From Hymenolepis diminuta (taxonomy: Eukaryota > Platyhelminthes > Cestoda > Cyclophyllidea > Hymenolepididae): a DNA stretch of 64,000 bases. Below the pieces are notes generated by a model. That model saw only the letters and a program-made list of their open reading frames with translations. It was not told where the DNA came from and made no database searches. Location of the stretch: NCBI GenBank assembly GCA_900708905.1, contig CAADRB010000003.1, positions 607,678 through 671,677 of the forward strand, in the 5' to 3' direction. Below, one piece after another: positions 51,901 through 61,076 of the stretch (the first letter of the stretch is position 1; each line of letters begins with the position of its first letter). A program made the translations under genes and the position numbers.

Positions 51901-54900
51901 TAATAAAACTGCTTACCACGGAGGGGGACATTGAAGAAGCTGCTTTAGATTTACTATGAAGAACATTAGAATGCGATTGAATGCAATCCTTAAGAGCCTT
52001 TAACAGTTTCGTGGTATCCTGCTGCGACCTGCACAAATGTTCCAATCGAGCTCCAATTGAAACATCTTCCACTTCAGCCAAGAGTTCTTCAATTCGTTCT
52101 ACAAAAAAGAAAGATCAGATAAACTCAATTATAATTGGGATCTTGTCTCCTCCAAAATTGAGCTCATAATTACCGAGAGTTATGTAACTATTTCTGAAGG
52201 AGCATAATCGTCGAAGTGGGCCATTCTTAGTAATGAATTCCTTGGCTTGAAGCAGATAATCCTTCATTGCATCATAGTTGTGCACAACTGCACTCCATTC
52301 ATACTTTATCCACAGCACTAAAACGAAAAAATCAAAAACAGCAAATCACAACTTACATCTCCCTTCAAAGATAGTAGTTTCGAGCGAATCTTCAGGAAGA
52401 CTTCGAAGCGATCGAAGCATCTTGCACTCATCGTGATATCCAATTGTTTCATCAGGCTCCCAAAATCTAAAATGGTTGCACATTGCTACTGAAAGACAGA
52501 TAAGTGACCTACTGTTTCGAATCGGCTTGTAGGGCTTCTGAGAGAGCTTTCAGATCAGCATCCTCGACACCAGAACCGTTCAATGAGGCCGACTGACGCT
52601 TAGCTGAATCTTCAGCTTTCCGACAGAGGGCTAGAGCATCTAGACGTGATTCAATGTAGGAGAAATGAAGATTGGCTATCTGCCAAAGCGTTGGTCGACA
52701 GCGCAGACGAAGTAAATCGGGGGGAAGAAGTTGTTCTTCGGTGGGTGGATAGGAATGTTCGACTGAAAAAGAGGAAAATTTAGTGAAAAAATAAATCAGC
52801 ACATCTTGAAAAGGATATAAAATGCACGACAAACCTTCAGGGACATTCTTACTTTCCCAAACTGGAAGTGTAGAACGAATCCGAGCACTCAGGGCTAAAT
52901 AGGCCGTTGAATAAGACTGGGTCCTAAAGCACAAACGAAAATTATACAATTAATAACTTATGACTATAACCTAGCAAAACCGTTTGAAACAGCAACGAAG
53001 CCTGTCCTCCTAAATTATTCATTTCTTGATGCTTGTTCTTCAGTTTACTAATTAGACAATAAACCTCTGAATATTCTTAAATAAAAGTGGAACGATGAGA
53101 TACAGGGGAAAAGAACCAGAGAACGTAGGATTAATAAATTAGCTTGTGCACAGATGGAATAGTGGTCATTGTACGCAAGTTTGATATTTATCGGCACACA
53201 TTTAGGCATGAAACAGTAAAATTCAAAACCGACTGAAAAAGAATTTGGTTTAAAATTTAATCATTCAGTTTGACTTCCTGATGTGCTTCTGATGTGACCT
53301 GAGACGGTAAAATCCTAAACCATTTTAGTATGTGTTTAAATACCTTCAAGTCTGGTGCTTTACGTATCGTATTCTACTTCACCTTTATCTCTTCCATAAA
53401 CCTAAATAGCCAAAAATTCTTACTTAGACTTAAACCGACTGATCAACTCACATTCCAAACTCCGCGTTATCTCCGTTGGAATTTTTGGCGGTTTCTATTT
53501 TTTTTTCCAAATTCCGCTCCCTTTCCATCTTAAGGCGTAGTGAAGTAAGAAGGTCGATAAATTAGACAATGCGAATCTACGCACTAGAGCTCTAAGCCAC
53601 TAGAGGGAATCCAGGATGCAACTTCTCTGCTCAAGATTAGGTGGAAAAATAATTCGCTTCGATGGACTTGGAAGTTGGTTTTAGATGGCTAGCTATTATA
53701 AACTATACGTAAAGAACGTATACCTAAAGAATTTTTATATTTTTAACTGAAAATTAAACTCGCCAGGTTTTAATCCTTTCTGTCATCTGTAGAAGCAAAG
53801 CAATTCCCAGAAATATCGCATTCGTTGCCTCTACACTAAGAATACGCAGAAATTCAGTCACCAAATCCGCCTCCGTTGGTCCTGTTTCGATTGCCGCAGT
53901 TGTAGCTTCCTCGTCCTCTTCAATTTCGGGTTCTTTTATGGTTAATTTCTCTTTATCAGTAGTCCTTGGCATCGTTTTATTCGATATTGCAGCAAGGTCT
54001 CTATAAGGAGGGATAAATAGAGGGCAATCAATCATGTTTGCTGATTTCATATAAGTAGATGTGCTTCTTCAAATTTTACTAACTTGAAGCTGCTGGGTAG
54101 AAGACATCGAAAGTGCTTTGCTTTGCTCAACCACAAATTTCTGATTCGTTGAGCTTCAGCAGCGGCTGCGTTGACACATATTGGAGACTTCAAGACCGGG
54201 ACGGCAGTGGCAGGACCAGTGAGATTTATAGGAGTGATTGTCTGAGAATGGGATCCGCCTAGACTACCATGTGCAGAGGATTCGTCAAAGGGCACGGCTG
54301 GTCGACGAAGACGTCTAGAAATACGGCGAACTTCTTCCTCTTCGGTCTGAAGAAAATCATATCAAATAATAATTATTCATATTTAGTTTTAAAATAGTAA
54401 TTGCAATACAAATTAGAGATTCTTAGAACAAAAGAAGACTTTCAAAATGGCACTGTATTTATAAAAATTTGTTTTAATCTCAGAAATAGGACACGACGAA
54501 GAAATAAAATGAATAAAAAGAATGGAATCATTTCTGGGCATAAAATTTACGTCAAAACCTCTCTTTAAACAAATATTCTCTATCAATAAACAGAGGAGTA
54601 GACCAATGGATTTTAAGTGTCCACTTTAGCATTATTTATCAGAAGATAATCTGAAATTTCTAAAAAATTTACAACAGAAAATAATGCCATACAACCCGAT
54701 TCCAGGCATCAAATGAAGTAAGACTCTAGCACTCTGACGTTGCTCCCAGCATCTCTTTCATCACCTCTCCTTTATCACTCACTGAACTCTACCATTCTCC
54801 CATTTCAGTTATTTTCCCCCATGAAAATGGCAAAAAATGTGCCTTGCAGTGGGCTATGAATGTAAATAAAAAGGGGATAAAAGACATTAAGAATACTTTT

Positions 54901-57900
54901 ATTTAAACTCGGCAATTTCCATTTAAGATGGGGGATTGAAGATGAACGGATAAATAGACTTTACTGAAAGACGGAAAAAAATAAAACATCATTTAAATCC
55001 ACTTAAGAGGTGAATTAATTCTCTCAGAATCCGAGAACCTAAACTGAAGGGGAAAATATTTTCGTGATGTAACTGTGAAACACATTTGAGAAGTGAATAC
55101 TGCTTTCCAGTCTTACATTCCTTCTCGCTCTTTAATTTCACTTACTTCGACTGATTAAATCGTTCAATTAGACGTATTAAGCCAACTTAACCACCATTTA
55201 GGCATATTAAAAGCAACACAAATGACATGAACACATTAGCTAGATGATTAATGCCTCACATGATTATCATCCGATCGGTTTTAATAACTCCTAGTCTCAT
55301 TAAGGAGAGTGTCTTTCAACACTCACCTTGAGTAGAGAGGTAGCAACAGGAATGGAGCTTCTTCAATTAGCCAGACCTAACCAACGCGATTGGACATTCC
55401 GCTCACTGGGTGAGCACTAAATCCATGGCCTCTGACTTCGCAGACAAACTTTATTATAACATTAATCGTACTCACTCTGAGATTAATCGGCGTGTCAGAT
55501 TGAGTCTGACTATCAGTATTCTCCGACGCCTGTACATTTGGTTGAGAATTCATGATTGTGGGCGAGGGACCGCTATCAACAGCATCTACATCAGACGATT
55601 GGGCATCCATCTCGGTTTCAGCTGCAAGGAACTCTTCTTGTGACATCTGAGTTGAAGAAATGGATACTTCCATGGGTTCCACGACCTGTAATTCTTTTGG
55701 AGGGATTTCACCATCCTCGAAAAGGGAACCCAAATCTAAACCGGCTTCAACTAACTACAATTTAAAAAATCTCAATATATGTATTGCACCGAAATCATAA
55801 TTTTTTTGTTAACAACAGATTGTACTTACGTCTTCCTTCATAAGTTTGTCGAACATACTGACCACAGCATTAGCCAAGTGTTCCCATCTAAAATGAACAG
55901 TAATATCAAAAGGCAATTAGTAATGTCAATGAGAAAATGAAAGTATGGAAATTATTAAATATTTTCCCATAACCATAACAGCACTTTACCATATATTTTT
56001 CTTCCATTTTATACTGAATAATGTTTAAGTATTGAATTGTTTACTCGATCATTTAGATTGCACAATTTGTTCAAACCATTTGGATATCATCATATTTAGT
56101 TCTAGATATTTTAAATTTGTCTTCTCTTTCCTCTATCGATATTTTGCGAATACTTTGAGACTTTTAGGAAGAGTTACATTATTTAGCGGCATGGTTGTGA
56201 AGAAGGAGCTTAATATTTTGAAAAATGATGCAGAAAATGTCGTCAAAAACAGAAAATTGAACATGCAGCAGTAAAAAACTTCATGAAACTAATGTGACAA
56301 TTTACGAAGTACCTGAACATGAATCATGGACAATCAGAAAATTGCAGCCCTAAATTTTGCCATTACAACCTTGTTTTGTAGATCAGAGAATTCCAGCACG
56401 ATCCAGAAGCTGACTTTAATTTTACTAAATAGTTTGATAAATGCCACGATGTTAGAAAAGACCTGGTTGACATCCCTGAAGAGAAAAGAATTAAAATCCT
56501 TTTTCTGCGACCGGTGACCGCGGAACACAAGAAGCTAAAAGGTTACATTCGTCCAAAGGAACCGTATGAACTCGACAGTATCGTGATACCACCTCACGTG
56601 GCTTAAGTGATGAATGTCAAAGAATAAACATTATGGTGGATAACACAGCATTATCTATTTTTGACTTTTGTTTATTTGTCTATTTAAGAGAGAAAATTGC
56701 CATAACGACGGCACTCAAGCAAGGGATTCTTCGGTAGTTTCACCAGGAATAGCGTGGACAATTAATTATTGATTACACATAGGGATCATATCATCGCTAG
56801 TCAAATGGCCAGGCAGAGGAATTTGTAGACACGTTTAAAGGACCCTTGTTGAACCCAAAAGGAGATGGGGCGACTGAGGAAGTTACTCGGGAGTTCCAAT
56901 TGACCAACAGGATGAATCCTCGTCCGACACTGAGTGGTAAATCGAGTGCAGAGTCACTAATGGGAAGAACGGTTCGAAACATTAACCATGATATGATATC
57001 GTAGAACAAGATAAATAAACCCGCGAAAGTTCATAAAAGGGGTGCGCATACTATTGGAGATCTCATGTTTACTCGTGATTTCTGAATCGGTCACTCCTGG
57101 ACGACTGTAACTGTGGTCCAACGAAGGTGAAACGTCATCTGTGAAATCCAGGTGAACAATAACATTTGGATCAGGTAGAGAAACCAATTGAGGCAGCGTA
57201 CTGGGGGAACTAAAACCAACGTCAGCATCAACCCCACCTTACCTTTCAACCTTTCAGCAAGTAAATAGGATAAGGGCCGAGAAAGAACTCCAGAACAACA
57301 AATACGCTATTCAAAAAGGACTCGTTGAAAGCCCAGATGAACTCGAGGTTGAAGTCATACGAGGAAGGAGCAACTTAAAAGATGAGATATCACGGAGAAA
57401 ATTAAAAAAATATGGAGTATAAAATATTCTTCCCTGACAATATTAGCATTTTATGTTTTTCCTCCCTTTTTTACTGAAAATAACGTTTAATTATTGAACT
57501 ATTCATTCGAACCAATTAACAACCTTGTATAGTGCAAAATTTTTCTGGATATCATCATTTAAAGTTCTAAAATTTTAAAATTTTTCATCTCTTTCTTTCT
57601 ATTTTGTAGACATTTTGGGAGTTAGCTGGAGTTACATTAAGTAGTTTTCATATTGTGAAAACTGCTGTTACTTGATTTTCAAACCAAAACACTGGGAGAA
57701 TAACAAAAAAGGTAAAAACCAATCACAAAACTCCACACCTTATCGAATAACGTCTGTAACAGAAACACAAACTTATTCAATGAACTGGTAACATATTTCC
57801 CTTTTCTGTGATTCATTAGTTTTGTATAATTTTTGTTTATAAATACATGAACTAAACTTAATAAAAAGGATGTTAAAAATATTAATAATCTTGGACTGGT

Positions 57901-60900
57901 GGTATAATATGAGCGACAATCCCATCAAGCAAGTAAACATTACTTCTCCTTCCTTCCTTGTAACTCCAACAGTTATAGGGTATAATAAATCACATGAGAG
58001 CTGTGGTATAACAGTCAACGCACATGTATACAATATCAGAAATGGTAGGTCCGATACCCATCGGCGCACATTTAGTGAACAATGGGTTTGTTAAAAAATG
58101 ATTAACAAAAGTGCGGGTATATTGTCAGAGAGACTCTAGAATTTAAATTCTTTGACCACTTAAACTTCTCAAAAATCAAACCCAAGATTTCGTTCTTAAA
58201 CGTAAGCTTTTAACAGTTGTGTATTTGTCTATAGCATATTTCCAAATTAGGATGTAGAAATTGATGTTAATAGGACTACTCTTTAATCGAGAGATTTGCT
58301 TTCGGTGATGCCTCCATTGAGTGTTATTGACATCATTATCCCCAAGCCCTTTAAAACGAAGCATTTTAAGCAATCTTATTGAGTAGAGGACTAAAAACTC
58401 GAATGTCGCCACCCATATCATAACTAGATTCAATCAAATACGAAAACCATTTGCCCTTAATATAAAAGATAAGCAAGATACTGTTTTGTTATAAGTACAT
58501 GCAAGGAATATATACTGTAGCACTCATTGCTTCGGATAAGTATTCAGTTGCATTCATAAATTAGACAAAAGCGATCAAAATTTAACTCACGTTAATTTGT
58601 ATAAAGGACCAGGAAATTTGAAAGTTTTCAATATATTCATCTTATTCTGTTCATCAATCATCTCCCTATGCGCAGCTCGAATCTTTTTCCAGCGTTCATC
58701 AACCTGAAGTGAAAATAAGCACCACCTCACTCTACTTAAGCAGAATTAAGTAGAATCATCTTACGACTTACGTGTTCTTTGACCGTATCATGTACTTCAA
58801 CCTGCTCCAGGATGTTGGGATATGATTTGTAAAGATCTTGCATGAGATGATCACAGGAAGAATCAATTGATAGTACCTGTTTGATCAGGTAAACAGCCAC
58901 TTGATCACGGGGATTCACGAAGAGACAACGTATGGCATACTTGAGGCATGCTATTGAACAAAAAGTTACATAAAAGTCAGCTTACTATTTAATCGTTACA
59001 AGGAGATTTTTACCGAAACATTTACCATGGAATTCGCAGACACCGAAATAGAATATTGGTGCCCAGTAAAGAGCAACAGGATGAGAGGGTTGTTGCTGAA
59101 GAATGTGGAAGAGAGCTTTATCAGCATCTTCAAACTTGTTCAGAGTGGTGGAGGTAGTGGCCAACTTTACCCAGACACCAAGATCTGTCGGATCCAGTTC
59201 AACAGCCTATTTGAATGATCAAAGTTAAGCAATTTAGTACGTACTTACCTATAAGGTGATAAAAGACTCAAAGGGAAAATTCTCTTAAAACTTGTAATAA
59301 CCTAAAGGACATTATCCATTTGGCTTATCAATTTAGCCAAGTTTTCTACTTCCCTCACTTTGCACAGCATTACCCATCCCTAAGCCTCGATTCTATCGAT
59401 TTCCCAGGTTACATAATACCCGTATTCCCTAGCTTTATGTCTAACATATATAAAGACAGACGCCATCTCATTATTTGCAGATACAAGTATTCTCCCACTA
59501 TCTGTCTCCCTCCTGCTTTGAAGTAGAGAAGTTCGTAAATCTGAGATGAATGGCCTAGAAAATATTTCATTGTCCATATTCGTGATTTCTAAGCTAAAGA
59601 CTTTCTTATAAAAGTGAGGATGCCAAGACAGACCAACTCATACATTCAGAATACGAGGAAGAGCTAAGGAGGGGCCAAAGAAAATAAGAAGTGTCCGAAA
59701 ATTTTTATGTGGCGCTAATTGGCTCGTTACCTACTTGAACTGAAAATTCAGTGAATCCAGAAAATTGGGATAAATTGGCTTGTATCGGATCTCTAAGTAT
59801 GCAAGTTACTAGGCCAAAGCACTTATAAGGAGACAACCCTAGGCAAGCGTTTCCATCTCTAGTGGAGATTTTTTTAAGATAATTCATATTTCCAGATCGA
59901 CTTGGTCTTGTTTCTAAGACAGTTTCTGTTAAAAATTTGTCAAAACAAACTTCCCTAATATAAACCTCATACATGTAAACATCTAATTACAGCATGGGAC
60001 ATGAAAATTGTCCAACCCATTCAAGTTTTGCAGATTGCGTAGCCACAAAATAGGAAAGAGAGGATTTTGGTGGCAGAATATTTTTTTCAGAACAGAATAC
60101 ATACATCCAAAGGCAATCCAATAGATCAGAACTTTAAAAGCTTTAAAAATCATTTCATACGTAATATTTCGGGCCTCAAAAATTTAATTACAGCTCAGTA
60201 CAAAATCGTCCTAAGAAGATTAACAATAAGATTGCATAAATAAACTTTCAGGCCATAAAACACTTTTTAACATAAATAAACATCAAAACATTGAAAACAC
60301 ATGAATACTCACTGTTTTAAGCAGTTTGAAGGCAGTTTCGGGTTTGTTGGATTTCAAATAGAGTGTGGCAAGAAGCCTGCAGCTAGCAAAATTTATTGTT
60401 TTCAAATGTGGTGGAGCATTCTAGATAAAATGGTTCAAAAATAATTAAAAATAAATAACAAGATGTGAATAGAAGACAAATCTAGCATACCGAAGATGAT
60501 CGGAAAAGAAAACTGTGAACAATGCTTTCAAGTAGAGGAATAGCTTCAAGTGAATTTTCAGACTCTGAAGACATTTGAAGAGCATGATTGTACAGCTGGG
60601 TTATGCGGATTTCTTCGGCCTCTTTCGATGAATGTTTCTCTTTGACAGGTCGTAGGAGTCGACGAATTATTTCGGCTTTTGACGTAGAATCCGGTTCATT
60701 TTCCTGAGTATCTGCAGGGCAAATTTCCACAGATGTACCATCACGATCCAAATCAACAGTATGACCGTTATTCAAATAACTGGAGTCGCTAACACTGTCA
60801 CTAACGCTAACATCATCTTCTCGTGTTAGTGGTCGAAAGCGTAGCTATATATTTTATAATTAAAATAAGAATGTCAGTCATAAGCAATAACTGAAATAAG

Positions 60901-60990
60901 ACAAAGTACTATATTAGTGGACGGTTAATAAAAATATCAAAGGAATATGAAAAGAGAGACGCTAATAATTACATTAATTACGTGGTCCAT
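35772..60990 (-). CDS. CABIN1: CABIN1 orthologue, HIRA histone-chaperone complex TPR subunit, about 35 exons
   Basis: This gene encodes a large nuclear scaffold protein. CABIN1 (related to yeast Hir3) is a subunit of the HIRA complex that deposits histone H3.3 outside replication; in vertebrates it also binds calcineurin and MEF2. Exons were joined by hand on GT..AG sites with phase checks, giving about 2,200 codons, close to the roughly 2,200 residues of the human protein. Diagnostic blocks are an N-terminal TPR array (ETAFKLLKTAVELDPTDLGV), IEDAALFYEVVEPHRF, NLMYYLVADYYMK, EEQWLPHYMLAKCEEKA, KYPKRINYNKLQTLAVE, LPLHYKAMYRLAHLY and GVWRIPTPDIDRSGNFA. Nearly all junctions keep phase; those at exons 10/11, 17/18, 20/21 and 28/29 are unresolved. 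The conserved order of blocks excludes a chance match. The protein lacks the long vertebrate C-terminal tail. Identity is very sure; some exon edges are not. Confidence 0.93.
36310..36480 (+). repeat. Dispersed repeat A, copy in CABIN1 intron 34
   Basis: It contains GGCCAATAAGCACAGAATAT and, about 125 nt on, AAATGAAATAAGACTCTGA, the same spacing as in the copy at 3050-3230. It lies in the last CABIN1 intron, opposite to the gene. Confidence 0.5.
37050..37135 (+). repeat. Dispersed repeat B, copy in CABIN1 intron 33
   Basis: It aligns with 22285-22390 along AGAGGTCACAGGATCAATGG, CTAGTGATGTGAATG and CACACTGTTTAATTCT. Confidence 0.45.
37318..37510 (+). repeat. Dispersed repeat C, copy 2, in CABIN1 intron 33
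   Basis: Partner of 7335-7510, with a small insertion (TTACTTAGCGGAATAAGCC) before TCCTTGAATGAGCGTTG. Confidence 0.6.
39672..39707 (-). other. 36-nt intron between CABIN1 exons 30 and 31
   Basis: GTATTT..TTTTAG, exactly 36 nt, between ..SALSDL and ELWRRAIEYCKN. It has no in-frame stop and its length is a multiple of three, so retention would add 12 residues without breaking the frame. Introns of this size are known in parasitic flatworms. The splice reading is favoured because exon 31 then joins the conserved TPR directly. Confidence 0.6.
40055..44726 (-). CDS. CABIN1: CABIN1 exons 23-29: conserved central TPR core
   Basis: Exons: 44634-44726, 44263-44393, 43102-43182, 42921-43032, 41101-41262, 40604-41030 (or to 40573) and 40055-40340 (or from 40338/40336). 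This is the best-conserved stretch. Exon 25 (NLMYYLVADYYMK) and exon 26 (ISPNRINTWASLALIYS) match human NELYYLLADYHFKNK and CPNRFDSWAGMALA, a TPR unit. Exon 27 (SVTTCFRCFQVTLELEPNLR, then TSAYQLHSYASRILKK) matches the next TPR. Exon 28 holds a serine/glutamate-rich insert and then EEQWLPHYMLAKCEEKA. Exon 29 reads ILHANGAKYPKRINYNKLQ. All joins are in phase except 28/29, where two donors and three adjacent AGs give several in-frame options. Confidence 0.88.
41545..41640 (+). repeat. Dispersed repeat A, copy in CABIN1 intron 26
   Basis: It reads GACATAACCAACCACGCAGT then TAAATCAACTGG and CTCTGAATATCGTAAGCACG. It lies within the long intron 26. Confidence 0.5.
41865..42075 (+). repeat. Dispersed repeat D, copy 2, in CABIN1 intron 26
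   Basis: It contains AACAGCTAACAACAG, AGAACACCGAAAG, CTAGGCCAAAATG, GATGAGGATTCAAGTAAG and AGAGAGATGA, matching 21545-21700. Confidence 0.5.
45456..49603 (-). CDS. CABIN1: CABIN1 exons 17-22: middle region up to the IEDAALFYE block
   Basis: Exons: 49525-49603 (or extended to 49511), 49066-49365, 48893-48985, 46854-46966, 45784-46309 (or from 46272) and 45456-45716. Exon 22 contains PPLWIEDAALFYEVVEPHRF, the counterpart of human LIWEDALFMFEYFKPK, so it anchors the register. Exon 21 carries LGDVLAQVIHCLCGISTKNK, matching the human segment before that block, and a long lineage-specific insert. For exon 17 the GTAAAT donor breaks phase with exon 18, while a GTAAAA site 14 nt further keeps it. 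The exon 20 to exon 21 join is one base out of phase with the strongest acceptor; an acceptor at 46272, or a 29-nt microexon at 46431-46459, could resolve it. Confidence 0.75.
46998..48283 (-). mobile_element. Full-length, inactivated mariner-family transposon in CABIN1 intron 19
   Basis: The ends read CAGGGTGCATA.. at both termini (inverted), followed by a shared TGAGGACAC block, and are flanked by TA dinucleotides (46996-46997 and 48284-48285), the target duplication made by mariner/Tc1 elements. The length is 1,286 bp, typical of mariner. The transposase lies on the minus strand, the same strand as the host gene, and is recognisable from WFFSDEK (first catalytic Asp), VFQQDSA (second Asp), YSPDLSPLHYYMWG and the terminal EWMIEAEGGYIE before the stop near 47,123. 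It is dead: there are several frameshifts and stops, and the third catalytic Asp position (normally ..P-x-D-Y) reads His. Confidence 0.92.
47123..48205 (-). pseudogene. Mariner transposase pseudogene
   Basis: The decayed coding region of the mariner element starts near an ATG that opens MTDVTITNEMAGHTV and ends at a TAA near 47,123. Intact stretches are a DYSPDLSPLHYYMWG segment and a block in 47,660-47,842 with CLWFFSDEK. Right after SDEK the frame is lost (one base missing), and an early TAG interrupts the N-terminal helix-turn-helix region. The DD34D triad survives only in part: the third Asp is His. No functional transposase can be made. Confidence 0.85.
49815..49920 (-). repeat. Dispersed repeat B, inverted copy upstream of CABIN1 exon 17
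   Basis: The minus strand reads GTTCGTCGACGAAGTCAGAG and later CCAGTGAGCGGAATAGCTAA followed by CGCACTGG, very close to 55370-55460. Confidence 0.5.
50255..50345 (-). repeat. Dispersed repeat A, inverted copy in CABIN1 intron 16
   Basis: The minus strand reads GTAAATCAACTTGTTATCGA, then CTCTGAATATTGTGGACATA, parallel to 15960-16032. Confidence 0.5.
50455..50590 (-). repeat. Decayed duplicate of CABIN1 exon 17 and its flank
   Basis: This part of intron 16 aligns with 49511-49665, which holds exon 17 and upstream intron: GATAATTTA..CCT.TAAGG, then an AATCTTGAGCA/TATCTTGGACA block, GGTGAAAA, a GCA-TT..CAC-TTTT segment and finally AAGTCGTTC. The copy carries an in-frame TAG and no longer encodes the exon. 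It is read as an old local duplication about 0.9 kb from its partner. Confidence 0.6.
50744..52923 (-). CDS. CABIN1: CABIN1 exons 11-16: central helical repeats
   Basis: Exons: 52835-52916 (or from 52923), 52513-52762, 52357-52466, 52174-52317, 51917-52098 and 50744-51063. Readable blocks include LRLRCRPTLWQIANLHFSYI, FWEPDETIGYHECKMLRSL, LLWIKYEWSAVVHNYDAMK and ERIEELLAEVEDVSIGARLE. These parallel the human region with LEEIQRLYEAGDYKAVVHLL, though similarity is low and helical character is the main link. Exon 16 carries an acidic stretch (DYSSDEEDEVASKS). Exons 11 and 12 are separated by a 72-nt intron that is itself open in frame. The first acceptor of exon 11 (TTTAG) gives the wrong phase; the next AG, 7 nt further on, fits phase 0, so the 10/11 join may be misread or hide a small exon. 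Confidence 0.75.
53760..55754 (-). CDS. CABIN1: CABIN1 exons 8-10: acidic linker and basic nuclear-type segment
   Basis: Exons: 55476-55754, 54084-54346 and 53760-54000. Exon 8 is acidic and low in complexity (EDGEIPPKELQVVEPMEVS, later S/T/Q/D-rich), as expected for a disordered linker. Exon 9 starts TEEEEVRRISRRLRRPAVP, a basic cluster at the place where vertebrate CABIN1 has its KRRSARVR-type stretch, probably a nuclear localisation signal. Exon 10 ends in a helical block (EFLRILSVEATNAIFLGIAL). Exons 9 and 10 are separated by an 83-nt intron with a GTTAGT donor that restores the frame (phase 2). The donor of exon 10 (GTTTAA) is atypical. Exon 8 splices directly to exon 9 in phase 0. Confidence 0.8.
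55370..55460 (-). repeat. Dispersed repeat B, inverted copy adjacent to CABIN1 exon 8
   Basis: The minus strand reads GCGAAGTCAGAGGCCATGGA, then CCAGTGAGCGGAATG and GGTTAGGTCTGG. It begins only about 15 nt after the exon 8 donor, so the repeat makes up the start of intron 8. Confidence 0.5.
55830..60990 (-). CDS. CABIN1: CABIN1 exons 1-7: N-terminal TPR region
   Basis: Exons: 60982-60990, 60491-60844, 60313-60420, 59026-59206, 58772-58950, 58591-58703 and 55830-55887, with phases consistent at every join. Exon 2 opens LRFRPLTREDD and contains the helix pair ITQLYNHALQMSSESENSL, matching the first TPR of vertebrate CABIN1. Exons 3-5 carry two further TPR-like units (NAPPHLKTINFASCRLLATL, then AVELDPTDLGVWVKLATTST and HPVALYWAPIFYFGVCEFH). 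Exon 6 ends FKFPGPLYKLT and exon 7 continues WEHLANAVVSMFDKL, corresponding to the human segment around PIPFFTWKCLGESLLAMY. Exon 1 supplies only three codons (M-D-H) before a GTAATT donor; it is chosen because its phase fits and it lies just downstream of promoter-like motifs. Exons 2-7 are firm and exon 1 is moderate. Confidence 0.85.
55908..56205 (+). repeat. Putative left LTR
   Basis: Left member of a diverged direct repeat pair; the partner lies at about 57374-57665. The similarity is interrupted by small gaps but keeps order over at least 250 bp. It begins only about 20 nt upstream (in gene direction) of the acceptor of CABIN1 exon 7. Confidence 0.55.
56326..56606 (+). pseudogene. Ty3/gypsy gag-like remnant
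   Basis: Plus-strand frames contain an EFQHDPEADFNFTK-like stretch, a stop, and then PEEKRIKILFLRPVTAEHKK and GYIRPKEPYEL. This resembles the gag pattern of animal gypsy elements, in which a K+L+LLRKL..EH...Y+LP..P-E motif is typical. Frame breaks show it is non-functional. Confidence 0.45.
56797..57215 (+). pseudogene. Ty3/gypsy integrase C-terminal remnant
   Basis: The plus strand reads SNGQAEEFVDTFK, then NRMNPRPTLSGKSSAESLMG and GRTVRN. This is the classic end of the gypsy integrase core (S-N-G-Q-A-E-R-F-V-D-T-F-K, then TPN/SPAELLFGR). Downstream HTIGDLMFTRDF, a W and an NQLRQR segment follow the order of the GPY/F-type C-terminal module. Stops interrupt it several times. The catalytic DDE region itself lies upstream and is not seen. 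Confidence 0.75.
57374..57665 (+). repeat. Putative right LTR
   Basis: Right member of the direct repeat pair, following the integrase remnant by about 150 bp as expected for a 3' LTR. Confidence 0.55.
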
Positions 60991-60996
60991 TTTTTA

Positions 60997-61029
60997 TCAA
61001 CAAATTTCGGATTGTAAAAGATTTTTCAT
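60997..61029 (-). promoter_or_regulatory. Upstream ORF in the CABIN1 5' leader
   Basis: An ATG at 61029 opens a 10-codon reading frame (MKNLLQSEIC) that ends in TGA 6 nt before the proposed CABIN1 ATG at 60990. If the leader includes this ATG it would tend to lower CABIN1 translation. It could also lie upstream of the true transcript start. Confidence 0.3.
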
Positions 61030-61076
61030 TCGTCGAACTCACGAAAAAAACTTTAACTTTGCTAAACGTTGAATTC

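Larger units (their letters stand above)
55908..57665 (+). mobile_element. Decayed, internally deleted Ty3/gypsy LTR retrotransposon in CABIN1 intron 6
   Basis: Two diverged direct copies of about 260-290 bp (about 55908-56205 and 57374-57665) flank gag and integrase debris in plus orientation, opposite to the host gene. The copies share features in the same order, such as GGATATCATCAT, a pyrimidine-rich run, and a GAGTTACATTA block, so they are read as LTRs. Between them lie a gag-like stretch (56380-56600) and the end of an integrase (56800-57210). Protease, reverse transcriptase and RNase H are missing. LTR termini and a target duplication could not be defined. Confidence 0.7.

Noticed and set aside
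55327..55360. Possible mini-exon between CABIN1 exons 8 and 9 (ends CTCAAG before GTGAGT)
   Set aside because: No acceptor gives a length divisible by three, while exon 8 joins exon 9 directly in phase 0.
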